This document shows positions 16,801 to 25,439 of a stretch of 64,000 nt of DNA, piece by piece. The stretch is from Pseudomonas cremoris (GTDB taxonomy: Bacteria; Pseudomonadota; Gammaproteobacteria; Pseudomonadales; Pseudomonadaceae). The notes beneath the pieces are model-generated. The model was not told where the DNA came from. It did not search any database and saw only the letters and a program-made list of their open reading frames with translations. Where the stretch lies: the NCBI RefSeq assembly GCF_014230465.1, contig NZ_JAAXCY010000001.1:62001-126000 (forward strand), read 5' to 3'. Positions within the stretch are counted from its first letter, which is position 1. Every line of letters begins with the position of its first letter. The translations under genes and the position numbers were made by a program.

Positions 16801-17116
16801 GATTGATCCCAGGCTCGTTTTTTATGGGCAGGTAGCGAAAAATGCTTTTTGTAGGACTGAGCGCTTGAGCAACACCCGATCGTTGCCGAGTGTTATCGCC
16901 GGTTCAAGATAGGGGGATGGCGGGGGGAGACCAATTACCAAAGACGAAAGCTGACTTGCGTAAATCTGCATGGATGCAATGCGCAGGTATTTTCCAGGCA
17001 TAAAAAAGCCCAATCCTTTCAGATTGGGCTGAGTCATTAAGTGAAGGGCTGGGAAGGACTGAGCACATTCTGTCAGTTCAATGCCAAACACCACCTGGCC
17101 AGGTTCACAAATGATC
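16801..17116. other. intergenic region: permease promoter side and ABC-operon terminator
   Basis: This 316-nt gap carries the upstream region of the APC permease (minus strand) and, at 17002-17030, the terminator of the ABC-transporter operon that arrives from the right. No gene is convincing here; the reading frame that spans 16822-17244 runs through the terminator and into the ABC ATPase gene. Confidence 0.6.
17002..17030 (-). terminator. intrinsic terminator of the sulfur/amino-acid ABC operon
   Basis: On the minus strand a 9-bp perfect stem (AGCCCAATC / GATTGGGCT, arms 17022-17030 and 17007-17015, six-base loop) is followed directly by a run of six T. It lies 86 nt after the stop of the ABC ATPase gene and is a clean rho-independent terminator for the long minus-strand operon. 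Confidence 0.88.
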
Positions 17117-17923
17117 CTAAGTTCGCGCGACGAACGCTTGAGTACGCGCTTGCTTGGGATGCAACAGTACTTCGCTGGGCGTTCCAGCCTCGACGATGAC
17201 ACCTTGGTCCATGAAGGCAACCTGGGTAGCCACTTCCTGCGCAAACCGCAATTCGTGGGTCACAACAATCATGGTCATCCCTTCGGCCGCAAGATCACGC
17301 ATAACAGCTAAAACTTCCCCTACCAACTCTGGGTCCAGAGCGCTTGTGGGCTCATCAAAAAGCATCAGCGAAGGCTTCATTGCAAGGGCTCGTGCAATAG
17401 CTACGCGCTGCTGTTGCCCGCCGGAAAGAAGATGAGGATACGCATCAACTTTTTCGGCGAGCCCTACACGTTTCAAAAGAGCGAGCGCAGTCTCGGTCGC
17501 CTCCGCTCTACTTTTTCGCTGCACAAGCATCGGAGCCTTTATAAGGTTCTCAAGCACCGTCAAGTGACCGAACACGTTGAAATTCTGAAACACCATGCCC
17601 GTCTTTTCACGCTGTCGAGCAATGGCACGAGGCTTAAGGCCATAAAAACGATTGCCTTTGCGCGTGTAGCCAACAAGCTCCCCGTCAACATGGATAAACC
17701 CGCTGTCCGGCGTTTCAAGCTGGTTGATACAACGCAGAAATGTTGATTTACCTGAGCCCGAAGGGCCGATCAAGCAAAGCACGTCGCCACGCTCAACGGT
17801 CAAACTAATGCCTTTCAAAACTTCGGTATTCCCATACCGTTTATAAATGCGCTCAGCACACAGCACCGGCGGATCACACCGAGTCACAGGCGCAAAGCCC
17901 GCACGTTCATTGGACGTTTTCAT
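17117..17923 (-). CDS. polar amino acid ABC transporter, ATP-binding protein
   Basis: The 268-residue ATPase has Walker [10 protein letters not shown] (~54-62), signature LSGGQQQR (~165), Walker [13 protein letters not shown] (~185) and the H-loop histidine in VVTHEL. It belongs to the GlnQ/HisP/TcyN group that energises polar amino acid uptake. GGAGCAAG precedes the ATG, which overlaps the permease stop by 4 nt. It is the last gene of the minus-strand operon, followed by a strong terminator. In this neighbourhood the cargo is likely cystine-like or an S-substituted amino acid (inference). Confidence 0.93.
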   Translation of the reverse strand: MKTSNERAGFAPVTRCDPPVLCAERIYKRYGNTEVLKGISLTVERGDVLCLIGPSGSGKSTFLRCINQLETPDSGFIHVDGELVGYTRKGNRFYGLKPRAIARQREKTGMVFQNFNVFGHLTVLENLIKAPMLVQRKSRAEATETALALLKRVGLAEKVDAYPHLLSGGQQQRVAIARALAMKPSLMLFDEPTSALDPELVGEVLAVMRDLAAEGMTMIVVTHELRFAQEVATQVAFMDQGVIVEAGTPSEVLLHPKQARTQAFVART

Positions 17924-18822
17924 CTTGCTCCGAGCCCTTTACCAAACCGGCTTTCAACCAGCCGCTGCACGCCGGACAAAGCCGTCGTTGCGACCAAGTA
18001 CCAAAAACAAGCAACCAGGAGCAGTGGAAGAGTCTGGTAGTTTCGTGAATAGATCAGTTGCACGGAATAGAGCAGGTCCGAGAGCGCGATAACGCTGACC
18101 AACGAGGTCATCTTGAGCATGCCGATCAGTTGATTGCCTATGGGAGGAATAATCGAGGGCATGACCTGCGGTAGCACGATGTGCACAAACTTCTGCGACG
18201 TGGTCATGCCCAGTGCGTCCGCGGCGTGTCGTTGGCCCTTGTCGAACGAGAGCAAACCTCCTCGCACAATCTCTGCCATATAGGCAGCCTCGTGCAGGCA
18301 TAAACCTAATATCGCTGCGACATAAGGCGTGATAACGGCGTTTGTATTGGCGCTGAACAATGTAGGGCCAAACGGAATGCTGACCGACAATGTGGGAAAC
18401 AGCGACGCCAGGTTGTAGAGCATTATTAGCTGTACCAGCAGAGGCGTCCCCCTGAAAAACCAGACATATAAACCCGACATGCCTGAAACAAAGATATTTG
18501 GAGACATGCGCATAACCGCAAGCACTACACCAACAATAAGCCCCAGAAAAGTCGTGACAACCGTCAGCCAACACGTGAGGACAAGCCCGTTCAAGATCGC
18601 CGGATGAAACACATACTGCCCGACAATATCCCAGGACATCTTCGGATTTGAGACGACCGCCCAAGCGACCGTCCCCAGTACAACCAACATGACGACAATC
18701 AACGCCCATTGCCCATAACGACGAGCCGGCACGTAGACCACATCGTCCAGACTCGCTCGCGGCTGGATACTCGCCGCGAACGGATCGTCTTTCAGCCTGG
18801 TTTTCAACTCACCCGCGCTCAT
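17920..18822 (-). CDS. polar amino acid ABC transporter, permease
   Basis: The 300-residue HisM/GlnP-type permease has a long N-terminal cytoplasmic tail and membrane segments from ~35 onward. The conserved EAA loop is around residues 210-230 ([12 protein letters not shown] and [11 protein letters not shown]). It overlaps the ATPase gene by 4 nt and follows the binding-protein gene by 34 nt. With a single permease gene the complex would be a homodimer, as in cystine (TcyL-type) systems. Confidence 0.92.
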   Translation of the reverse strand: MSAGELKTRLKDDPFAASIQPRASLDDVVYVPARRYGQWALIVVMLVVLGTVAWAVVSNPKMSWDIVGQYVFHPAILNGLVLTCWLTVVTTFLGLIVGVVLAVMRMSPNIFVSGMSGLYVWFFRGTPLLVQLIMLYNLASLFPTLSVSIPFGPTLFSANTNAVITPYVAAILGLCLHEAAYMAEIVRGGLLSFDKGQRHAADALGMTTSQKFVHIVLPQVMPSIIPPIGNQLIGMLKMTSLVSVIALSDLLYSVQLIYSRNYQTLPLLLVACFWYLVATTALSGVQRLVESRFGKGLGAR

Positions 18823-18856
18823 ACCTTTGCGTCTCCCAACACGATGTTGCCCCTTG

Positions 18857-19750
18857 TTACTGCAGTGCGCCGAGGTTGATACCTGGCGCGGGCAAACTCA
18901 TGGTTTCGACGTTCCACTTTTTCAAAATCCTGTCGTAAGTCCCATCGGCCTGGATGGCTTTAAGGCCGGCCAGAAGCGCCTCGCCCAGTTGCGTATTTTC
19001 CTTCAGGTACGCAATACCAATCAGGTTCTTAGGAAAGACCTCACCCGTGACAACACGAACCGGACGCGGGGCTTTTGCACTGATATCGCCGGCAATGGAG
19101 GTCGCGGCGACGATGAAATCCGCACGCCCCGAATAGAGCGACAAATAGACGGCATCGGCCGACGCGAACTCCAGTTTTTTAGGCACGTCTTTGCCAAGGG
19201 ATTTGCAGTACGTCGAGAAATCCTGTTCTACAAAATCCACAAAGTTAGTACCTGACTGCACACCCACCGTCTTATTGCAAAGAGCACTCAGCTCCACCTC
19301 CGTGCCTGGGTTGTCGACCAACGTGAACGCCCCCATCGTGAGGTAGGCATAATCAACAAAGCTCAGCGTCTTGCGGCGCTCTGGGGTTTCTGAGACAGCC
19401 ATCATGGCGATGTCGTAACGCTTGGCCTGAACGCCTGGGATCATGCCCGCGAAATCAATCGATGTTTCCTTGATGTCCACGCCCAGTGTGTCGCCGATGG
19501 CTTTAAGGATGTCGACTTCGAAGCCTTCGAATGTCTTTCCGTCTTCTCCCACGAACGTAAAGGGCGGCCACTTGGCCTCCGTGACCACATTAATAACTTT
19601 CGAGTTTCTAATATCGATTGGCAACAATGTACTCAACGGCTCTGTGCTCGCTGCAGCCCCCAGTGAAACACCCAGTGAGCCAATAAGGGCTGACGAAACG
19701 ACGATTTTTTTTGCAAACGATGCAAAGCAATGCGAATTCATTATGTTCAT
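18857..19750 (-). CDS. polar amino acid ABC transporter, periplasmic binding protein
   Basis: The protein has 297 residues from the ATG at 19750, chosen because AGGAAAG stands 7 nt upstream; further in-frame extension has no ribosome site. The signal peptide covers ~35 residues and ends around GAAAST. The SBP_bac_3 fold is recognisable: FEGFEVDILKAIG, a YDIAMMAVSETPERRKTLSF stretch typical of the family, and a late ADFIVAATS hinge segment. Two cysteines in the mature part (ALCNK, TYCKS) could form a disulfide. It precedes its permease and ATPase genes. Ligand probably a sulfur-containing amino acid derivative. Confidence 0.92.
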   Translation of the reverse strand: MNIMNSHCFASFAKKIVVSSALIGSLGVSLGAAASTEPLSTLLPIDIRNSKVINVVTEAKWPPFTFVGEDGKTFEGFEVDILKAIGDTLGVDIKETSIDFAGMIPGVQAKRYDIAMMAVSETPERRKTLSFVDYAYLTMGAFTLVDNPGTEVELSALCNKTVGVQSGTNFVDFVEQDFSTYCKSLGKDVPKKLEFASADAVYLSLYSGRADFIVAATSIAGDISAKAPRPVRVVTGEVFPKNLIGIAYLKENTQLGEALLAGLKAIQADGTYDRILKKWNVETMSLPAPGINLGALQ

Positions 19751-19852
19751 GATTCTTTCCTGGTGGCGCAGGCTCTCCCGCGCCACGTGTTTATAGTTGG
19801 CGAGTGTTTTCAGTCGCACGTTCCAGCGTTATCGACAGTGACTTCTTGCCAT

Positions 19853-21106
19853 TCAACGTGATGCTGCAACTGCCGGATCAGCGATTACCCCCACATCGTC
19901 GCCAGCGACAAAAATAGGCGGCAGTTCTTCATTCAAAAGGTAATCACCGATCACTCTGGCTTTATAAAGATGAGGGTTATGCGATGACAGGGCGCGGGCG
20001 TTTCGCCAATGCCGGTCCAACCCCCCTTTCACGTCGATCGCAGTCGCACCGAGCGTGTCAAAGAGCTCCGTAGCCGCAGTAAGAACCAGCGGGATTAAGG
20101 TCACTTGAGCAGATGAAATTTCGATGTCGGCTTTAACATAAGCCTCGTCGGTGGCGGCTGAGTCTTCGCCTTCTACGTTCCAGATATGCCAGGCATCCTG
20201 AAGCGCCTGAGCAGCTCCCAGCACAATGGCGCGAGCCGAGCTTGCGACTGCGCCGATCTTGCCCACTTGCATTTGAATAATCGGATCGTGGCGTGGCAAG
20301 CCGCCCGGGCCTGTGTAGTAAACCCGCTGGCGTGCCGCGACCTTTTCAGACACATCACGCGCAATCGCCCGCGCTACCCCGGCAATGGTTGCAAGGTGTA
20401 CTAATTGTGCAAAACCACTGCCGGCCCTCAGCGTTTTTTTGATATGCGCTGAAATTTCGTCGGCATAGACCACCACATCCTCGAAAATCGACGATCCAGT
20501 GGCCGTCAGACGTTGCCCAAACCCATCCCAATCATCGAGCAAAGTGACGCCTTTTCTTTCTGCAGGAACGGTAATGATCACGCGGTTGCCCTGCTCGTCG
20601 ACCCCAATCACCGGGATCCACTGCGCATACAAGCTTCCGGTCCCGTAGGCCTTTTTCCCATTCAGTCGAAAGTTTCCATCAGCATGAGGAAGAACCTGGG
20701 TGCGAATTTCCCCTATCGGTGTTCCAGGTGGCTCTGTAGTGGCGTTTCCAAAGAGCTCTCCGCGTGCAACGCGTTCAATCCACACTTTTTGTTTGTCGAG
20801 TTCATTGCCAACCATCAAACGCTCGACCCGAGAGAAGTGCAGCCTCAACGCTTGAGGAATGTTGGAGTCGGCAGCAGCCAACTCAATGAGCACTTCAAAT
20901 AGCTGAACGATTGATGCACCGTACCCTCCTTGGCTTACAGGAACTCTTAGTGCGCCAAAGCGTGCATCTCGCAACCAGCCAATTTGTTCGAAAAGCAATG
21001 TCCGACTGCGCTCTCGCGATGAGGCATCCGTGCGTATTTTTTCAAAGATGGGCTTGAATATCGCAAGCAGTTCGTGGGTGGTGTATTTATGTTTTGTAGC
21101 GGTCAT
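19853..21106 (-). CDS. SfnB-like acyl-CoA dehydrogenase-fold oxidoreductase (second copy)
   Basis: The protein has 417 residues from the ATG at 21106, which has AAGGA 8 nt upstream. It is a close relative of the enzyme at 2439-3623: the core motifs GKKAYGTGSLYAQW and LLDDWDGFGQRLTATGS match the first copy. It ends with the DRHWRNAR and GDYLLN segments that mark SfnB/DszC-type flavin enzymes. It lies between a MetI-type permease and the binding protein of a second ABC importer in one operon. Reduced flavin would come from a reductase elsewhere. Role inferred: oxidative attack on an imported organosulfur compound. Confidence 0.88.
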   Translation of the reverse strand: MTATKHKYTTHELLAIFKPIFEKIRTDASSRERSRTLLFEQIGWLRDARFGALRVPVSQGGYGASIVQLFEVLIELAAADSNIPQALRLHFSRVERLMVGNELDKQKVWIERVARGELFGNATTEPPGTPIGEIRTQVLPHADGNFRLNGKKAYGTGSLYAQWIPVIGVDEQGNRVIITVPAERKGVTLLDDWDGFGQRLTATGSSIFEDVVVYADEISAHIKKTLRAGSGFAQLVHLATIAGVARAIARDVSEKVAARQRVYYTGPGGLPRHDPIIQMQVGKIGAVASSARAIVLGAAQALQDAWHIWNVEGEDSAATDEAYVKADIEISSAQVTLIPLVLTAATELFDTLGATAIDVKGGLDRHWRNARALSSHNPHLYKARVIGDYLLNEELPPIFVAGDDVGVIADPAVAASR

Positions 21107-21217
21107 TGATAGCATCCTTAACGGAGTTGTACACACTTGACGTTGCATCTATAAAGCAAGCGATGTTGGGCCGCCGAGGGGACAAAGGTGTGCCCACGCA
21201 CGTGCGAGTAGTGAGGG

Positions 21218-21886
21218 TTAGTGACGGTGATTAAGTGCGCTGGATAACCGGTTACCGGCGTATTGGATGGTGCTCACCATGGCGATCAGGATGACGATGA
21301 CGCTGACCATCACGGTCGTGTCGAATCGCTGATAGCCGTACCGAATGGCCAGGTCACCAAGGCCACCGCCGCCGACCACTCCAGCCATGGCCGACATGCC
21401 CGTGACCGACACCAGGGTCACCGTAAATCCGCCAATAATTGCCGGCAGGCCCTCGGGCAAGAGCACATGCCATACGATCTGCCAGTTGCGCGCACCCATG
21501 GCTTCTGCGGCTTCGATGAGACCGGGGTCGATCTCCCGCAGCCCCACTTCGGCGATGCGCGCAAAATACGGCGTGGCGGCCACGGTGATAGGCACAACTG
21601 CAGCCCATAGGCCTATCGACGTGCCAACCAACAACCGCGTGACCGGAATCAGTGCGACCAGCAAAATGATGAACGGGGTTGATCGAAAGGCGTTGACGGT
21701 CCAGCCGACAATTCGGTGCAGGCCTGGCGCCTCGCACACGCCGCCGCGACCGGTGACGATCAGCAATAGCGCAATCGGCAAACCGAACAGCAGTGTCAGC
21801 AGGCCGGCCACGGCGACCATTTGGAGTGTTTCCCAAGCGGCGCTGAATATCATCTCGATCAGCGCATCAAACGTCAGTTGTAACAT
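21218..21886 (-). CDS. methionine-type ABC transporter permease (MetI-like)
   Basis: The permease has 222 residues from the ATG at 21886, close to the usual MetI length of ~217; a longer frame upstream lies wholly inside the ATPase gene. About five membrane segments are visible, plus the EAA loop in LIEAAEAMGARNWQI. The first 20 nt overlap the end of the ATPase gene, so translation is coupled. GAGG lies before the ATG. It would form the membrane channel with the neighbouring MetN-like ATPase and the MetQ-like lipoprotein-type receptor at 24508. Confidence 0.92.
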   Translation of the reverse strand: MLQLTFDALIEMIFSAAWETLQMVAVAGLLTLLFGLPIALLLIVTGRGGVCEAPGLHRIVGWTVNAFRSTPFIILLVALIPVTRLLVGTSIGLWAAVVPITVAATPYFARIAEVGLREIDPGLIEAAEAMGARNWQIVWHVLLPEGLPAIIGGFTVTLVSVTGMSAMAGVVGGGGLGDLAIRYGYQRFDTTVMVSVIVILIAMVSTIQYAGNRLSSALNHRH

Positions 21887-23021
21887 GGCCAAGCACCTCG
21901 ACATCAACGGTATAGGGAAGCGCGCTGAGTCGCCGTTCAATGTCTTCGAGGGCGTTTTCCCGCGAAGGTGCGCACACCAACAGCCGTCCAAACGAATGGC
22001 CGCTGATTCGATCAACCGCACTGTCCAGCAACTTGAGCGGCCCGTTGATCACCTGAAAAACCGCCTGCAGATCGGGCGCGCCGGGAGTGTCGGGGCGCAG
22101 CGTTGCGCGAATCAGCAAGGTGCCTTCACCGGTCGGATAGCCGGGCCTGAGGTGGGCAACCAAGTCATCGGGAATGGCGTGGTCGAGTTGCCCCAGCAAC
22201 GATTTCGTCACCGCGTGCTGAGGGCTGCCGAAAACCTTCCATACATCGCCAGACTCCACGATCTCACCATGATCAAGCACCGCGACGCGGTCGCAAATCT
22301 GGCGAATCACCGCCATCTCATGCGTGATAAGGACGACGGTGATTCCATTGCGCCGGTTGATCTCGCGCAGCAGTTCAAGGATGGAACGGGTGTTCTCCGG
22401 ATCTAGCGCCGAGGTTGCTTCATCGCAAAGCAGTATCTGAGGGTCATGCACCAGTGCGCGGGCTATGCCCACCCGTTGCTTTTGCCCGCCCGACAGTTGC
22501 GCCGGATACGCGTCGCGTTTTTCCGACAGCCCGACCAACGCCAACAACTCGGTGACTTTGGCGTCGATTTGAGGTTTTGGAACGCCGGCCATGATCAGTG
22601 GCAACGCGATGTTGTGTGCAACGGTCTTCGCCGACATCAGGTTGAAATGCTGGAAAATCATTCCAATGCCTCGACGCAACTGCACCAGGCCTTCGCCTGC
22701 GAGGTTTTGGGTAGATGTGCCATTTACGGTGATCGTGCCGCGTGTGGGCTTCTCCAGCAGATTGATCAGCCTGATCAGCGTCGACTTACCCGCGCCGCTG
22801 CGCCCGATAAAGCCGAACACTTCAGCTCTTTTGATCGAGAGATTGATGTTGGCCAAGGCATTCACCTCACCCGACGGCGTCGCATAGCGTTTGCTGATGT
22901 CCACAAACGTCATGCTGACTTCTGGAGGGATGCGAGCGCTGGCTGCGGAACAAGGCTGAGAGGTGATCGTCGGCAATCCGGCCCGTGCAGCGAAGTGGCC
23001 GTTTGCAAAGTCGCTTGCCAT
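21867..23021 (-). CDS. methionine-type ABC transporter ATP-binding protein (MetN-like, with NIL domain)
   Basis: The 384-residue protein has an unusual ~35-residue N-terminal extension before the ABC core. It carries Walker A GRSGAGKST, signature LSGGQKQR, Walker B ILLCDEATSALD, and a C-terminal NIL regulatory domain (last ~90 residues) that in MetN senses methionine. The ATG shares one base with the stop of the monooxygenase gene upstream. An alternative start at the ATG of MTFVDISKRY would remove the extension. Genes for permease, receptor, oxygenase and ATPase are interleaved here rather than in the standard metNIQ order. Confidence 0.92.
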   Translation of the reverse strand: MASDFANGHFAARAGLPTITSQPCSAASARIPPEVSMTFVDISKRYATPSGEVNALANINLSIKRAEVFGFIGRSGAGKSTLIRLINLLEKPTRGTITVNGTSTQNLAGEGLVQLRRGIGMIFQHFNLMSAKTVAHNIALPLIMAGVPKPQIDAKVTELLALVGLSEKRDAYPAQLSGGQKQRVGIARALVHDPQILLCDEATSALDPENTRSILELLREINRRNGITVVLITHEMAVIRQICDRVAVLDHGEIVESGDVWKVFGSPQHAVTKSLLGQLDHAIPDDLVAHLRPGYPTGEGTLLIRATLRPDTPGAPDLQAVFQVINGPLKLLDSAVDRISGHSFGRLLVCAPSRENALEDIERRLSALPYTVDVEVLGHVTTDV

Positions 23022-24415
23022 CAGTTATTGCCCTCAGGCGCATAACGAAACTGTCTGCCGTAGTGGCGATGCGAAAGATGCGCGGCATGCTTTCCGAACA
23101 ATTTTTCGCGCAGCGTGCCGTCGGCATAGTCGGTCTTATAGACCCCGCGTTGTTGCAACTCCGGGACTACAAGGTCGACGAAATCGTCATAGCTTTGGGG
23201 GGTCACAACACGCATGAGGTTAAAGCCATCGATACCTGTTTCTCGTGCGAAAGCTGCTAACTGATCAGCCACCTGGGAGCCTGAACCGACGAGGGGCAGA
23301 TTGCGCGAGCCGAGCTTCATTTGCTCTAGCAGTCGCCGCACAGTCCAAGGGGCGCCGGGGTTGTAGCGAGTGATCGAATCGAGTATTGCGCCCATGGCTT
23401 GCGTGCTCTGGAGTGTGATCGGCTCATCGAGCGCATAGCGGGAAAGGTCTTCCCCAATCGAGGCACTAAAGTGCGTCAAACCGCCTGCCGCACTGGCGTA
23501 CTGTTGGAACTCCAAAAGCTTTTCCTGGGCGCCAGCCTCGGTTTTGTCCACGACCACAACCACGCCGACGAAGATCTTGATGTCGTCGGCAGCCCGTCCG
23601 TTGGCCACTGCCCGGCGTCGCAAATCGTCAACGATGCTCTTCGTCACGCCGACGTTTTGGTTATTCGACGACATGAAGATGCACTCTGCATGTCGCGCCG
23701 CGAAGTCACGACCACGCGATGAGGTACCCGCCTGAAACAGCACCGGGGTGCGCTGGGGCGATGGTTCGCACAGATGAATAGCGTCCAGTTGATAGAACGG
23801 GCCGTTGTGCCTGACGCGGTGCACCTTTTGAGGATCGGTGAATCGCCCGGTCTTGCGGTCGCGCTCTACAGCGTCGTCTTCCCAGCTGCCTTCCCACAGT
23901 TTGTAAACGAGATCCAGGTAGTCATCGGCCATGTCATAGCGATTGTCATGTCGAATCTGTTCCGTCAGGCCCATCGCACGTGCCGCGCTGTCCAGATAAC
24001 CGGTCACGATATTCCAACCAATACGGCCGTTGGTTAGGTGGTCGAGCGTGGAAAAGCGTCTGGCCAGCAGGTAGGGTTTTTCATAGGTCAGGTTGGCCGT
24101 GACGTTGAAGCTGAGGTGCTGGGTTGCATAGGCCATTGCCGAAATAGGGATAATGGGATCATTAATCGGTACTTGCACCGCCCCGTGCAACGCAGCATCT
24201 GGCGACCCACCAAACACATCGTTAGTGCCAATAACGTCGGCTAAAAACAGCCCGTCGAACTTGCCGCGCTCGAGTGTTTTTGCCAGTGAGACCCAATATT
24301 CCAGACTCGAATAACTCGGCGACTGGTCTTGCGGGTGCGTCCACATGCCATGGGAAATATGGCCAACGCTGTTCATGTTGAACGCGTTGAGCAGTAATTT
24401 TTTACCTGATTGCAT
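23021..24415 (-). CDS. NtaA/SnaA/DszA-family FMNH2-dependent monooxygenase
   Basis: The protein has 464 residues from the ATG at 24415, chosen for GGAG 6 nt upstream. It is a luciferase-like flavin monooxygenase of the NtaA/SnaA/DszA subgroup. It shows LNAFNMNSVGHISHGMW at the N-terminus, the family motif GRIGWNIVTG at ~130, and the PVLFQAGTSSRGRDFAARHA stretch near ~240. Family members oxidise nitrilotriacetate, sulfones or S-substituted substrates with FMNH2 supplied by a separate reductase. The gene lies between metQ-like and metN-like genes, which ties its substrate to this importer. A second member is at 33567-34895. Confidence 0.92.
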   Translation of the reverse strand: MQSGKKLLLNAFNMNSVGHISHGMWTHPQDQSPSYSSLEYWVSLAKTLERGKFDGLFLADVIGTNDVFGGSPDAALHGAVQVPINDPIIPISAMAYATQHLSFNVTANLTYEKPYLLARRFSTLDHLTNGRIGWNIVTGYLDSAARAMGLTEQIRHDNRYDMADDYLDLVYKLWEGSWEDDAVERDRKTGRFTDPQKVHRVRHNGPFYQLDAIHLCEPSPQRTPVLFQAGTSSRGRDFAARHAECIFMSSNNQNVGVTKSIVDDLRRRAVANGRAADDIKIFVGVVVVVDKTEAGAQEKLLEFQQYASAAGGLTHFSASIGEDLSRYALDEPITLQSTQAMGAILDSITRYNPGAPWTVRRLLEQMKLGSRNLPLVGSGSQVADQLAAFARETGIDGFNLMRVVTPQSYDDFVDLVVPELQQRGVYKTDYADGTLREKLFGKHAAHLSHRHYGRQFRYAPEGNN

Positions 24416-24507
24416 GACGTACTCCAACGATTGAACGCCAGTGGTACGGGCCAATATCGGTGTGATTCCGTATGACCCAAACAACCACTGATACTTCGCA
24501 ACTGCAT

Positions 24508-25311
24508 TTACCAGGAAAACCCGACTTGCCCGCTGTACAGGTCAGTCAGGATCTTTTTCACATCGGGCGCGGTGTTGTAGATATTGATGAACTCGGCGAT
24601 GCGCGGGTCGTTGGCATCTTCTGCACGCGCGACCCAATGGATCGCATAGAGGTTGTCTGGCTTCTCGAACACCAGCGCATCGGCAGGGTCCTTGCCCGCC
24701 AGTTTGACGAAGGAGGCAAATGTCAGCCCGACGTCCACGTCTGGGAGCGAGCGGACGACCTGCTGCGCCTCGACCTGAATAAATTTAAGCTTCTTGGGGT
24801 TCTCGACGACGTCTTGCCAAGTCGCGTCGTAGCTGGCGCCTTCCTTGAGTTTGACCAAGCCTAAAGATTGCAGGAACAGCAAGGAGCGGCCGGTGTTGAC
24901 GGGGTCATTGGCGAACGAAATTTTCGCACCGTCCTTCAGATCGTTAATCGACTTAAGTTTTTCCGTATAAGCACCGAGCCAACTGATATAACCGGGCGCA
25001 ACCGCGGAGAACTTCCAGCCATTGGCTTTTTGCGCATTCTCAAGAAACGGGAGGTGTTGGAAGTAGTTGACATCGACGTCACCATTGGCCAGCGCGCGGT
25101 TAGGCGTGACCCAATCAGTAAACTCATAGAGTTTGACATGCAGGCCTTTCTGTTCGGCAAGTTGTGCGGCATAACGAACAGCTTCGTTCGCCGGGCTCGC
25201 TGCCAGGCCAATCTTTAATGGCTTTTCTTCAGCGCTGGTAACGCCGCTTATCGCCAGACCACCAAGACTGGCAGCCAAGACAAACGCGCCAAGTGTGCGA
25301 CGAGAAATCAT
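24508..25311 (-). CDS. MetQ/NlpA-family substrate-binding protein
   Basis: The protein has 267 residues with an N-terminal export signal (RRTLGAFVLAASLGG, ending near TSAEE). There is no lipobox cysteine, so it is probably a soluble periplasmic receptor rather than the usual lipoprotein. The family core is clear: LKIGLAASPANEAVRYA, DVDVNYFQHLPFL and ISFANDPVNTGRSL. In true MetQ the receptor binds D/L-methionine. Here the linkage to two flavin enzymes suggests a modified methionine- or thioether-like ligand. It stands 92 nt before the monooxygenase gene. Confidence 0.9.
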   Translation of the reverse strand: MISRRTLGAFVLAASLGGLAISGVTSAEEKPLKIGLAASPANEAVRYAAQLAEQKGLHVKLYEFTDWVTPNRALANGDVDVNYFQHLPFLENAQKANGWKFSAVAPGYISWLGAYTEKLKSINDLKDGAKISFANDPVNTGRSLLFLQSLGLVKLKEGASYDATWQDVVENPKKLKFIQVEAQQVVRSLPDVDVGLTFASFVKLAGKDPADALVFEKPDNLYAIHWVARAEDANDPRIAEFINIYNTAPDVKKILTDLYSGQVGFSW

Positions 25312-25439
25312 AGTTGAATACCTTTGATTATAAAGTTAAGCATCGACGTTACAGGCATGACGTCGCGCTATTAGGCAAGTGTTAAATACTGCTTGTTATA
25401 CCGTGGCCAATCACCAACTTACCTGGAGCAATGAGGCGA

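Noticed and set aside
16822..17244. 140-codon minus-strand frame in the gap after the permease
   Set aside because: It crosses the operon terminator and overlaps the ABC ATPase gene, with no recognisable domain.
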